Made by a program: the position numbers and the translations under genes
Notes under the pieces: model-generated
What the model was told of the DNA's origin: nothing
Database searches by the model: none
Seen by the model: only the letters and a program-made list of their open reading frames with translations
Assembly (NCBI GenBank): GCA_947567425.1
Contig: CANOLV010000001.1
Span: 62,001 to 126,000 of the forward strand
Reading direction: 5' to 3'
DNA: 64,000 bases
From: an uncultured Porphyromonadaceae bacterium
GTDB taxonomy: Bacteria > Bacteroidota > Bacteroidia > Bacteroidales > Muribaculaceae
Shown: positions 18,791 to 25,896 of the stretch, one piece after another
Numbering within the stretch: the stretch's first letter is position 1
Layout: each line of letters opens with the position of its first letter

Positions 18791-19975
18791 TCCGGCTCCC
18801 TCCACGCAGGCGACAAGGGTGTCCATGGCCTCGCGTATCACAGACCTGGGCGAGCCGAGGTTGAGCCGCATGAACCCTTCACCCTCATCGCCGAACATGG
18901 CTCCGTCGTTAAGTGCGAGATGCGCCCTGTCGACAAAGAGGTCTATCAATTCCTGATGCGTCAATCCCAGGCCACGGCAATCGAGCCATGCCAGGAACGA
19001 TGCATTGGACCGGATCATCTTTACGGCAGGGAGACGCTCGGCCAGAATGCGCTCCACCATGTCAAACGACCCTTCGATATACTCCAGCACTTCGTCGAGC
19101 CAATCATCACCGCATCTGTAGGCTATCTCAGTACCCAAAGTGGCCACAAAAGTCGGCGCGCTGAATTCGTTGATCTCAAGCCATTCAAAGAAGGAATTTC
19201 TCAACGCAGGATTCTTGACCACGCACCATGAGCTGACCAGTCCGGCGATGTTAAACGTCTTAGACGGCGCCCCGAAAGTCACCGCCACTTCGGCAGCATC
19301 GTCAGAAACCGATGCGAACGGAATGTGGCGCGTGCCACGAAGCATAAGGTCGCCGTGGATCTCATCGCTCACCACCACCACACCATACTTCCTGGCAAGT
19401 GATGCCACCCTGCGCAGCGACTCTTCATCCCACTGGAGTCCGGCAGGGTTATGGGGATTGCACAGTATCATCATCCGCGGACGATGGTCGCGGAATTTAG
19501 CTTCAAGATCGTCAAAGTCCATCCGGTAAGTGCCCGACTCCTCGTCGAGCAGAAGCGGATTCTTTATCATCACACGTCGGTTGCCCTCGATCAGCCGGCG
19601 AAACGGGTGGTAGACGGGGGGCTGTATCAGAATGGACTCGCCGACGGCCGTGAAATGGTTGATGGCATAGCCGATTGCCTTCACCACACCGGGTATATAG
19701 GTAAGTTCAGAACGGTCGACTTTCCAACCGTGCCTACGGTCGAGCCACGATATGATGGACTCCCAATAACTGTCGGGGACTGTAGCGTAGCCATAAATCG
19801 GATGGCGCATCCTCGCCACCAAGGCATCGCAGATACACGGCGACACGGCAAAGTCCATATCAGCTATCCAAAGAGCCAAAAGGTCATGCCTTCCATAAAA
19901 TTCATCCAACGCATCGACTTTCATCGCGCCGGATCCACGACGGTCAATCACTCGGTCAAAATCATATTTACCCAT
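18785..19975 (-). CDS. patB: MalY/PatB-type cystathionine beta-lyase (PLP enzyme)
   Basis: A cytoplasmic pyridoxal-phosphate enzyme of the class I/II aminotransferase fold. The MalY/PatB subfamily cleaves cystathionine or cysteine conjugates to give homocysteine or H2S, pyruvate and ammonia. The 396-residue product shows NPHNPAG (Asn173), SDEIH (Asp204) and the PLP-binding lysine in FGAPSKTFNIAGL (Lys239), and opens with the family's WIADMDF. MGKYDF at 19975 is chosen as start; a longer frame to 20068 runs through the promoter at 20039 and is rejected. The 3' end overlaps the convergent small-protein gene by six bases. The symbol is by subfamily, not proven orthology. Confidence 0.88.
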   Translation of the reverse strand: MGKYDFDRVIDRRGSGAMKVDALDEFYGRHDLLALWIADMDFAVSPCICDALVARMRHPIYGYATVPDSYWESIISWLDRRHGWKVDRSELTYIPGVVKAIGYAINHFTAVGESILIQPPVYHPFRRLIEGNRRVMIKNPLLLDEESGTYRMDFDDLEAKFRDHRPRMMILCNPHNPAGLQWDEESLRRVASLARKYGVVVVSDEIHGDLMLRGTRHIPFASVSDDAAEVAVTFGAPSKTFNIAGLVSSWCVVKNPALRNSFFEWLEINEFSAPTFVATLGTEIAYRCGDDWLDEVLEYIEGSFDMVERILAERLPAVKMIRSNASFLAWLDCRGLGLTHQELIDLFVDRAHLALNDGAMFGDEGEGFMRLNLGSPRSVIREAMDTLVACVEGAGL

Positions 19976-20038
19976 ACTGCGTAATCCATTTTTTAAGGTT
20001 AACCGCTTCCGTAGAGCCACGCCCACAGAACGCACATG

Positions 20039-20046
20039 CAAATATA
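20039..20046 (-). promoter_or_regulatory. -7 element for the MalY/PatB-type gene
   Basis: The minus strand reads TATATTTG, 64 bases upstream of ATG 19975. It lies inside the rejected longer reading frame, supporting the shorter start. Confidence 0.7.
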
Positions 20047-20092
20047 GCCTTTTCAATCTTACCGACACCGCTAAGCTTTAAAAAAATTTAGC

Positions 20093-20100
20093 TATCTTTG
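20093..20100 (+). promoter_or_regulatory. -7 element for the DUF2807 gene
   Basis: TATCTTTG is a strong match to TAnnTTTG, 72 bases before ATG 20172. It is arranged back-to-back with the minus-strand element at 20039. Confidence 0.75.
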
Positions 20101-20171
20101 CCATTATTACGGATATGCCGTGCAACTTTTCTGTCTGCCACGACATCCAAACAAAAAAACTCAATACAGAT

Positions 20172-21089
20172 ATGAAAAAACTAACCACCATCCTCGCAGT
20201 CATGCTGCTTTCCTTATGCACATGGGCGGCATCGCCGAAAAACCATCAGATCACACCCAGCCGCACCTACACCACAAAGACATTTGACTTTAAGGGATTC
20301 ACGGCTATAGCCTCCAACTCGATAATCGATGTAGAATACACCCAAAGCCCCGGATTCACAAAAGTGGAGGTGAGTGCTCCGGAAAACCTCATGCAGTATG
20401 TCAGGCTCAACGTGGACAATGGGACGCTGAACATCAACTTCGAGAGCTTCTCGGGGAAAAACTTCAGCGGGAGCTACAAAATCATCGCTAAAATAAGCGC
20501 ACCTTCAGTAAACGTATTCACTACCAACGGCACCGGTGACATCACCCTGCGCAACGCGCTCAACGCCAGCAAAGACATCAAACTAACCACCAACGGTACC
20601 GGTGACATCACAGGACCCACCGTCGTTTGCGGCTATCTTGAGACATCGGTCAACGGCACCGGTGACATCGAAATAGTCTCGGCCACATGCACGACACTCA
20701 ACGCCAACCTATCCGGCACAGGAGACATAGAGATGAAAAGCCTAAAGTCTACCGATACGAAACTCAGCCTTCACGGCACCGGTGACATCGAAATTAAGAC
20801 CGTCTCGACCAAATCGCTTAATGCCAACCTTTCGGGTACAGGCGACATCGACCTGCTCGGCGGCACTGCCGAGAACGCCATATACGTGCTGACCGGAACG
20901 GGCGACATCAACGCAAAGAATCTGAGCGCCCGCGAGGTCAACGCCACCAACCACTCCACGGGCGACATCGAATGCCACGCCACTGAATCGCTGACCGTAA
21001 AGAGCAACAGTGTAGGCTCAGTGCACTATAAAGGCACGCCCCGCAAAGTGGACATAATCAACGGCCGAGGAATCAAACGAATCAAATAA
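20172..21089 (+). CDS. Secreted DUF2807 (head-GIN) repeat protein
   Basis: A 305-residue exported protein with a signal peptide at residues 1-20 (MKKLTTILAVMLL, cleavage near TWAAS). After a head segment typical of DUF2807 (FDFKGFTAIASNSIIDVEY) it carries about eight successive units with the core G-T-G-D-I or S-T-G-D-I, about 20 residues apart. These predict a right-handed beta-helix or solenoid. Start 20172 is chosen because it begins the signal peptide and leaves room for the promoter at 20093; an upstream in-frame ATG at 20115 sits almost on the predicted transcript start. Function is unknown. upp follows after 14 bases, so they may be cotranscribed. Confidence 0.88.
   Translation: MKKLTTILAVMLLSLCTWAASPKNHQITPSRTYTTKTFDFKGFTAIASNSIIDVEYTQSPGFTKVEVSAPENLMQYVRLNVDNGTLNINFESFSGKNFSGSYKIIAKISAPSVNVFTTNGTGDITLRNALNASKDIKLTTNGTGDITGPTVVCGYLETSVNGTGDIEIVSATCTTLNANLSGTGDIEMKSLKSTDTKLSLHGTGDIEIKTVSTKSLNANLSGTGDIDLLGGTAENAIYVLTGTGDINAKNLSAREVNATNHSTGDIECHATESLTVKSNSVGSVHYKGTPRKVDIINGRGIKRIK
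20523..20970 (+). repeat. Tandem GTGDI-encoding repeats inside the DUF2807 gene
   Basis: The core GGCACCGGTGACATC or close variants recurs near 20531, 20593, 20654, 20714, 20774, 20834, 20894 and 20954, about every 60 bases. Several copies (20531, 20654, 20774) are identical at the nucleotide level over the core, indicating recent duplication or conversion. Confidence 0.85.
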
Positions 21090-21103
21090 TCTCCGTATAC
21101 ACA

Positions 21104-21757
21104 ATGGAAATAATCAATTTTGACCAGACCCCATCGGTGATCAGCCAATACATGATGGAACTGAGAAACGTGGACATCCAGTCGGACATGCTGCGCTTCC
21201 GTCGTAATCTTGAACGCATAGGCGAGCTTATGGCATACGAGATAAGCCGCACGCTCAACTACACGAAGAAGGAGATCACGACCCCTCTCGCCAAAGCGCA
21301 ATGCGACGTGATAGCCGACAGCGTGGTTCTGGCCACGATATTCCGCGCCGGGGTACCGTTTCATGTAGGATTCCTCAACATACTCGACCAGGCGCAAAAC
21401 GCATTCGTGTCGGCCTACAGGAAATACCGCGAAAAGGAGAACTTCGACGTGTTCATAGAGTACATAGCATCGCCCCGTATCGACGGCAAGACCCTGGTGA
21501 TAGTGGATCCGATGCTTGCCACAGGTACATCCATGGAACTCAGCTACCGGGCGCTCCTCACAAAGGGCACACCGGAAAAGATCCATATAGCATCCGTAAT
21601 AGCGTCGCAACAGGCCATCGACTATGTGAAAAAGACGTTTCCGGAAGATAAAACGACGGTATGGGTGGGAGCCATCGACCCTGAAATCAATTCGCACAGC
21701 TACATAGTGCCCGGACTCGGCGACGCCGGCGACCTGGCCTACGGCATCAAAGAATAG
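21104..21757 (+). CDS. upp: Uracil phosphoribosyltransferase
   Basis: Converts uracil and PRPP to UMP in pyrimidine salvage. The 217-residue product has the PRPP-binding motif in VIVDPMLATGTSM (the family usually reads DPMLATGGS) and the C-terminal uracil-binding region IVPGLGDAGDLAYGIKE, both diagnostic. Length matches the family (about 208-220). It starts 14 bases after the DUF2807 gene. Its final 19 bases overlap the end of the convergent phosphopantetheinyl transferase gene, so no terminator separates the two. Confidence 0.95.
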   Translation: MEIINFDQTPSVISQYMMELRNVDIQSDMLRFRRNLERIGELMAYEISRTLNYTKKEITTPLAKAQCDVIADSVVLATIFRAGVPFHVGFLNILDQAQNAFVSAYRKYREKENFDVFIEYIASPRIDGKTLVIVDPMLATGTSMELSYRALLTKGTPEKIHIASVIASQQAIDYVKKTFPEDKTTVWVGAIDPEINSHSYIVPGLGDAGDLAYGIKE

Positions 21758-22326
21758 TCGTCAGAAGACAACGGTAATGCCAGCGTAAGGCATCCACCGG
21801 CATACAGCGCACTGTGAAGCTCATAGTGCGCTTCATTTTTGCTACGACGCACCACCACCGTCCCGATGCCGGGCGATGAGTCCTTGTCAGGCAACACGAC
21901 TTCGCGGGCAAAGTCCACCCCTCTTTCTCCGGCGGCCTTATACATGGCCTCCTTTATGGTCCATGCCCGGAGCAAATCGGCCATAGAGGTCCATAGCTCC
22001 AGCTCACGCTCCGACAAAAATCGCCGGGCCACGCGCATCAGCGTGGATCTGGGCATCTCGATGTCTACCCCTATACGCGAGGTGCCTCCAACTGCGAGAG
22101 CCGCCATACCTGCGCAGTGGCTTACAGAAATCTCCCGCCGCTCACCTACCGCCACGGGCGATCCGTCGGCACGGTGCGACAGTCCTGCCCCGTCTCCCAG
22201 CACTTCCCGAAGCATACGGCTTACGGCAAGCTTCTGCCCGGCGATTTGCCCGGCGGCAATCTCTTCAGGCAGGAACTTAGCCACGTAGACTTCAACTCCA
22301 TTTATGTCAAGAATCTTTTCCATCAT
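21739..22326 (-). CDS. 4'-phosphopantetheinyl transferase (Sfp-type)
   Basis: Transfers the phosphopantetheine arm from coenzyme A to a carrier protein. The 195-residue product has the Sfp-type signature: GVDIE (Asp88, Glu90) and W-T-I-K-E-A (Trp122, Lys125, Glu126), with basic EISVSHC before it. The start ATG overlaps the gldD stop as ATGA (22323-22326), so it is the third gene of a gldE-gldD-PPTase operon. The carrier protein served is not in the window. The C-terminal region after the signature is short, as in the AcpS/Sfp-like group of Bacteroidetes. It overlaps upp convergently. Confidence 0.9.
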   Translation of the reverse strand: MMEKILDINGVEVYVAKFLPEEIAAGQIAGQKLAVSRMLREVLGDGAGLSHRADGSPVAVGERREISVSHCAGMAALAVGGTSRIGVDIEMPRSTLMRVARRFLSERELELWTSMADLLRAWTIKEAMYKAAGERGVDFAREVVLPDKDSSPGIGTVVVRRSKNEAHYELHSALYAGGCLTLALPLSSDDYSLMP

Positions 22327-22898
22327 ATCGGCGCAAGAGTCCGGCCAAGGTGCAGGAGATCGGCGTATACGGCATCGACCGCAGGCGACACCTCTTCGGC
22401 AGAAGATGGAATGCGCTTAAGCTCCAACGCGCCGGAGAGAATGAACGAAGAGCCGTCAGTGGCCATAATGTTAAGCGGAGTCAACACTGTTCCATAGGCA
22501 CGGCCGATCCAGATCTCGGCAAATTCATTGTCAACAGTGGTGACCACTACCTTCATTCCGTCCATGTCACGGCCGAAACGCTCCTCGCGGTTGGCCATCA
22601 TCGACATCAGGCGGTCACCCGAAGCATGGTTGAGAGTGAGATGCAGCACGGCACCATAACGCGGATAATCGACATCTATCCACACAGTGCCGCCACTGTC
22701 GCGGGGCACCTTCACGAGGGCACCCGCATTAGCCTCGATACGCAGTCCTGAGCTACCTCCGGCATCCACGTAGACCGAATCATACGGTTCAAGCCGGGGA
22801 TAGGCAAACCGCCGCGGCACAGGCGCGCCGCCGTCATTGACGCATCCGCACAGTGCCGACACGATAGCAACCAACAGCAAGAGGAGTATGGCTCGCAT
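22323..22898 (-). CDS. gldD: Gliding-motility lipoprotein GldD homologue
   Basis: A 191-residue lipoprotein. The signal peptide ends in lipobox ALCGC with the lipidated Cys at residue 19. The body matches the GldD pattern: an N-terminal YPRLEPYDSVYV segment, the DYPRYGAVLHLTLNH core, and a late FILSGALELKRIPSS stretch resembling the family's FLRGALYF. In Flavobacterium GldD is needed for gliding and stability of the type IX machinery; in non-gliding Bacteroidales its role is less clear. ATG 22898 is preferred to an upstream TTG (22910) that overlaps gldE. gldE lies upstream and the PPTase gene downstream. Confidence 0.82.
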   Translation of the reverse strand: MRAILLLLLVAIVSALCGCVNDGGAPVPRRFAYPRLEPYDSVYVDAGGSSGLRIEANAGALVKVPRDSGGTVWIDVDYPRYGAVLHLTLNHASGDRLMSMMANREERFGRDMDGMKVVVTTVDNEFAEIWIGRAYGTVLTPLNIMATDGSSFILSGALELKRIPSSAEEVSPAVDAVYADLLHLGRTLAPI

Positions 22899-22906
22899 GG
22901 CAGGGC

Positions 22907-24265
22907 TCAATTCTGCTTGGAATCGATCTCCTCGGGCATGACCTTCACGCGCACGCTGGCGATGCGGTGGCGTTCAATGGACAGGATCAGGAAACGGAAG
23001 CGACCGTAGACTATGGACTCCTTGGCCTTGGGGAAATCGCCCTTCAGCGCAAGCAACATTCCGGCAAGGGTGTCACAATCCTCGGTAATGTCGGAGTAGG
23101 ACTCCTCGTCCACCTCCGTGATGCGGAAAAAGTCGGTAAGCAGAGTCTTGCCGTCAAAGACAAACGTGTCGTCAGGCAACCGCTTGTATGTAGTCTCCTC
23201 CTCGTCGTATTCGTCGTTTATGTCGCCGACAATCTCCTCAAGCACATCTTCAAGGGTCACAAGCCCCTGAGTGCCGCCATATTCATCGACCACTATGGCC
23301 ATGTGTATGCGACGGCGACGGAAATCTTCCAGAAGATCGTCGATCATACGCGATTCGGGCACGAAATAAGGGTCGCGCACGAGCGACTGCCATTCAAAAT
23401 CAGTGGTGTCCTTACCAATATACGGAAGCAGGTCGCGACTGTAAAGCACACCCTTTATATTGTCGTCGGTGCCATCGTAGACCGGCAGTCTGGAGAAGCC
23501 GCTGCTCAGCACCACGTCCATCACCTGCTGGAATGTCGACTTTATGTCAAGGTCAGTCATGTCGATTCGCGGCGTCATCACCTCGGAAGCCGTGGTGTCG
23601 CCGAATTCAAGGATACCTTCAAGCATCTCCTTGTCATCCTTGGCTTTGACGTCGGTGATCTCAAGAGCCTGGGTAAGATCGTCGACCGATATGTTCTCCG
23701 ACTTCTTAGTGACTACCTTGTTGACCAGCGATGTGCTCCGCACAAGCATTGAAGATATGGGATAGAAAAGCTTCACCGCCGAGGATATGCCACCGGAGGC
23801 CATCTTGGCCCACTGGACATTATAGGTGTTGGCATACAGCTTGGGCAGGATTTCGCCGAAAAGCAATATGAGGAATGTCAGAATAACCGACTGAAACACG
23901 AAGCTCAACACTCCGCTATGAAACTCAAAAATCTGGTTGAAGGCGAAATTACAAAGAATCACTATGGTCACGTTGACCAGATTATTGGCAATAAGAATCG
24001 TAGCGAGCAAACGCTCAGGCATGGCGAGGAGTCGTTCGACAGCCGATCCCTTAGGAGATTCGGCGATGTCCACTCGTTGATCGGGCGTCAGGGAAAAATA
24101 CGATATTTCACTTCCTGACACAAATCCGGAAACTATAAGCGCCAGACCGGCGCAAACAAGAGCACCTATGCTCCCGACAGAGGGAGCGACAACAGTCACG
24201 AGCTGTTCGGAAGCCAAAATCAATCCCAAAACGGGATGTGTGGCTGGCAATGGGTCGATATCCAA
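22907..24265 (-). CDS. gldE: GldE-type CNNM/CorC transporter-like membrane protein
   Basis: A 452-residue inner-membrane protein with a DUF21/CNNM domain (hydrophobic segments about 30-52, 87-110 and 118-140). Two CBS domains follow (about 225-350, with SRLPVYDGTDDNIKGVLY and AIVVDEYGGTQGLVTLED). A C-terminal CorC/HlyC domain (about 365-445) includes the acidic GDINDEYDEEE loop. Proteins of this type are linked to metal ion export, and gldE sits with gldD in gliding bacteria. The start appears to be TTG at 24265, because no ATG is available in frame near the N-terminus and the -7 element is at 24313. It is the first gene of the gldE-gldD-PPTase operon. Confidence 0.9.
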   Translation of the reverse strand: MDIDPLPATHPVLGLILASEQLVTVVAPSVGSIGALVCAGLALIVSGFVSGSEISYFSLTPDQRVDIAESPKGSAVERLLAMPERLLATILIANNLVNVTIVILCNFAFNQIFEFHSGVLSFVFQSVILTFLILLFGEILPKLYANTYNVQWAKMASGGISSAVKLFYPISSMLVRSTSLVNKVVTKKSENISVDDLTQALEITDVKAKDDKEMLEGILEFGDTTASEVMTPRIDMTDLDIKSTFQQVMDVVLSSGFSRLPVYDGTDDNIKGVLYSRDLLPYIGKDTTDFEWQSLVRDPYFVPESRMIDDLLEDFRRRRIHMAIVVDEYGGTQGLVTLEDVLEEIVGDINDEYDEEETTYKRLPDDTFVFDGKTLLTDFFRITEVDEESYSDITEDCDTLAGMLLALKGDFPKAKESIVYGRFRFLILSIERHRIASVRVKVMPEEIDSKQN

Positions 24266-24312
24266 AACGAAGTTAATTAGTTAAACAAAGTAATGTCTGA
24301 GATTACGGAGTG

Positions 24313-24320
24313 CAAATTTA
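24313..24320 (-). promoter_or_regulatory. -7 element for the gldE operon
   Basis: Minus strand TAAATTTG, 48 bases upstream of the TTG start at 24265. Confidence 0.7.
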
Positions 24321-24396
24321 ATGAATCTTTCGCTAACGGCGCAACCGAATCGGACTTTTTCACGCCGTCTGCCCTCCGAAGGGATTCAAAGAGCAG

Positions 24397-24436
24397 AAAA
24401 AAAGAACGCCATAGGCAAAGTCAGCCTGTGGCGTTC
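24397..24436 (-). terminator. Intrinsic terminator of the tRNA-Glu/rpsT operon
   Basis: On the minus strand a 13-bp stem (24436-24424 with 24416-24404, one G-U pair) with a 7-base loop is followed at once by seven U (24403-24397). It ends the transcript from 24966. Confidence 0.9.
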
Positions 24437-24459
24437 ATTGGTCAAAGTTAAGAATTTGG

Positions 24460-24531
24460 TAGCCCATAGGAGAATCGAACTCCTCTTTCAAGAATGAAAA
24501 TCTTGCGTCCTAACCGATAGACGAATGGGCC
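24460..24531 (-). tRNA. tRNA-Glu (UUC), second copy of the operon
   Basis: A 72-nt cloverleaf. The anticodon stem CAAGA/TCTTG encloses loop TTTTCAT, giving anticodon UUC. A T-arm GTTCGATTC is present and a G-U pair opens the acceptor stem. It is identical to the copy at 24867. Here CCA is encoded directly after the discriminator (24459-24457). Confidence 0.95.
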
Positions 24532-24563
24532 ATAAGGGTCTGGCCAAAAAGCCGAATCCTCTA

Positions 24564-24827
24564 TTAAGCCTTAGCTGCAAGCTTGTTCAGGTGCAGAGCC
24601 AAAGAACTCTTCAGGTTAGAAGCCTTGTTCTTTGAGATAGTGCCCTTTATAGCCAAGCGGTCAAGAAGTGAGCTAACTTTGGGAAGAGCAGCTTCTGCCT
24701 CAGCCTTGTCAGTCATAGCGCGAAGACGACGCACGGCATTGCGGGCGGTCTTGGCATAGTAGCGGTTACGGAGTCTGCGAGACTCAGTCTGGCGAATTCT
24801 CTTAATAGATGATTTATGGTTTGCCAT
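24564..24827 (-). CDS. rpsT: 30S ribosomal protein S20
   Basis: An 87-residue, strongly basic protein that binds 16S rRNA and helps assemble the 30S subunit. The sequence opens [15 protein letters not shown] and continues [20 protein letters not shown], typical of S20, with long helical repeats and a C-terminal [11 protein letters not shown] longer open frame to 24980 exists but runs across the upstream tRNA-Glu gene, so the start is ATG 24827, which has the family N-terminus. It sits between two identical tRNA-Glu genes under one promoter (24966) and one terminator (24397). Confidence 0.97.
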   Translation of the reverse strand: MANHKSSIKRIRQTESRRLRNRYYAKTARNAVRRLRAMTDKAEAEAALPKVSSLLDRLAIKGTISKNKASNLKSSLALHLNKLAAKA

Positions 24828-24866
24828 TATAAAAAAAACTCTTTTGTTCTTTATTATGATTAATTG

Positions 24867-24938
24867 TAGCCCATAGGAGAATCGAACTCCTCTTTCAAGA
24901 ATGAAAATCTTGCGTCCTAACCGATAGACGAATGGGCC
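24867..24938 (-). tRNA. tRNA-Glu (UUC), first copy of the operon
   Basis: A 72-nt cloverleaf identical in sequence to the copy at 24460, anticodon UUC. No CCA is encoded after the discriminator (the next bases are CAA), unlike the other copy. Confidence 0.95.
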
Positions 24939-24965
24939 GTCTGACGCTTTGTCGGAAATCGAGTG

Positions 24966-24973
24966 CAAATGTA
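24966..24973 (-). promoter_or_regulatory. -7 element for the tRNA-Glu/rpsT operon
   Basis: Minus strand TACATTTG, ending 28 bases upstream of the first tRNA-Glu base. Confidence 0.75.
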
Positions 24974-25051
24974 AGCACAATTTTCCACACCTGCAAATAT
25001 TTCGCTTAAATTAGCGTCATTTTCGACAAAAAAAGTCTAAACCTGCGCATT

Positions 25052-25741
25052 TTACCATAACGAATAGCGGATTCCATGGTCGAACGTGTCGATATTCTCA
25101 GCCCTTTTGACCCGCCTCACCATCCATATAGTCACCGGCAGGACTATGATCTCATATACCGTCTTCAGCACGGTCTGAGCCACAATCAGTTCCAGCACGA
25201 CATCCCAAGGGAGCATGCCTCCGAACGCCAAGGGGAAAAATATCACGGAATCAACTCCCTCGCCGAACAGAGTGCTGACGATGGCACGCACGGAGAACCG
25301 CCGGCCTCCTGACATCACCTTCATACGGCTCATCACAAACGCATTGACCATCGATCCGCAGACAAACGCCAGAAACGATGCGGCGAGTATGCGCGGAACT
25401 CCGCCATAAATGGCCTCCATGGCCTCCTGAAGCTGCCATTCGGGCGATCCCGGAAGGATAATGGCAAGACGCAGCATCAACGTCACAAGCAGATTGGCGG
25501 CGAATCCGAGCCATATCACAAGTCTGGCCCGCCGGAATCCGTAGACCTCGACTATGCAGTCATTGATTATATAACTTAAGGGAAACACGACCATTCCGGC
25601 CGTCACGGTGGCAAACCCCATGTCGACCGTCTTTATCTCTACGATATTAGCAATAATCAGGCACACGCAGAACATAACTGCGAGCACAAGGAACGGCACG
25701 GTGATACGTGCAGAATCGTCAATAACGCTGTTTTTATCCAT
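25052..25741 (-). CDS. yhhQ: Queuosine-precursor transporter (YhhQ/VUT family)
   Basis: A 229-residue inner-membrane protein of the YhhQ/DUF165 family, which imports the tRNA-modification precursors preQ0/preQ1 (or queuine in some lineages). About six hydrophobic helices are seen. Family features include IINDCIVEVYGFRRAR after helix 2 and the charged FGEGVDSVIFFPLAFGG segment. It is preceded by a preQ1-I riboswitch whose last pseudoknot pair ends three bases before the ATG, so expression should fall when preQ1 is abundant. This context strongly supports the substrate. The start ATG 25741 is fixed by the riboswitch. It is a single gene, with promoter at 25800. Confidence 0.93.
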   Translation of the reverse strand: MDKNSVIDDSARITVPFLVLAVMFCVCLIIANIVEIKTVDMGFATVTAGMVVFPLSYIINDCIVEVYGFRRARLVIWLGFAANLLVTLMLRLAIILPGSPEWQLQEAMEAIYGGVPRILAASFLAFVCGSMVNAFVMSRMKVMSGGRRFSVRAIVSTLFGEGVDSVIFFPLAFGGMLPWDVVLELIVAQTVLKTVYEIIVLPVTIWMVRRVKRAENIDTFDHGIRYSLW

Positions 25742-25743
25742 AA

Positions 25744-25773
25744 TCTTGTTTTTTACGAGGTAGCAAGCACTCG
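25744..25773 (-). promoter_or_regulatory. preQ1-I riboswitch
   Basis: On the minus strand: P1 5' arm CGAG (25773-25770), loop TGCTTGCTAC (25769-25760), P1 3' arm CTCG (25759-25756), A-rich strand TAAAAAA, then CAAG (25748-25745). Loop CTTG can pair with CAAG to form the H-type pseudoknot. The layout matches the known preQ1-I aptamer (loop UUCUAGCUAC, tail AUAAAAAACUAA), with the pseudoknot pairs changed on both sides. The tail ends three bases before the ATG, pointing to translational control. Confidence 0.9.
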
Positions 25774-25799
25774 GTGTGGTTATTTGTATGATTTCGGTG

Positions 25800-25807
25800 C
25801 AAAGTTA
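25800..25807 (-). promoter_or_regulatory. -7 element for the riboswitch-yhhQ transcript
   Basis: Minus strand TAACTTTG, about 27 bases upstream of the riboswitch P1 stem. Confidence 0.8.
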
Positions 25808-25896
25808 CGACTTTTTTCCGACTTTCGTGCATCTGCATAAAAAAGCTCCCGCGACCGGCTGAACCATAGTCGGCACATAGCGTTTTTATTAACAAA

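Noticed and set aside
20115-20171. A start at ATG 20115 for the DUF2807 protein
   Set aside because: It would begin about 15 bases after the -7 element and would put 19 polar residues before a complete signal peptide that itself starts at ATG 20172.
22967-23752. A 261-codon plus-strand frame
   Set aside because: It is antisense to gldE, which has the CBS and CorC domains.
24828-24980. A longer rpsT reading frame
   Set aside because: The extra codons run across the upstream tRNA-Glu gene. The S20 family N-terminus begins at 24827.
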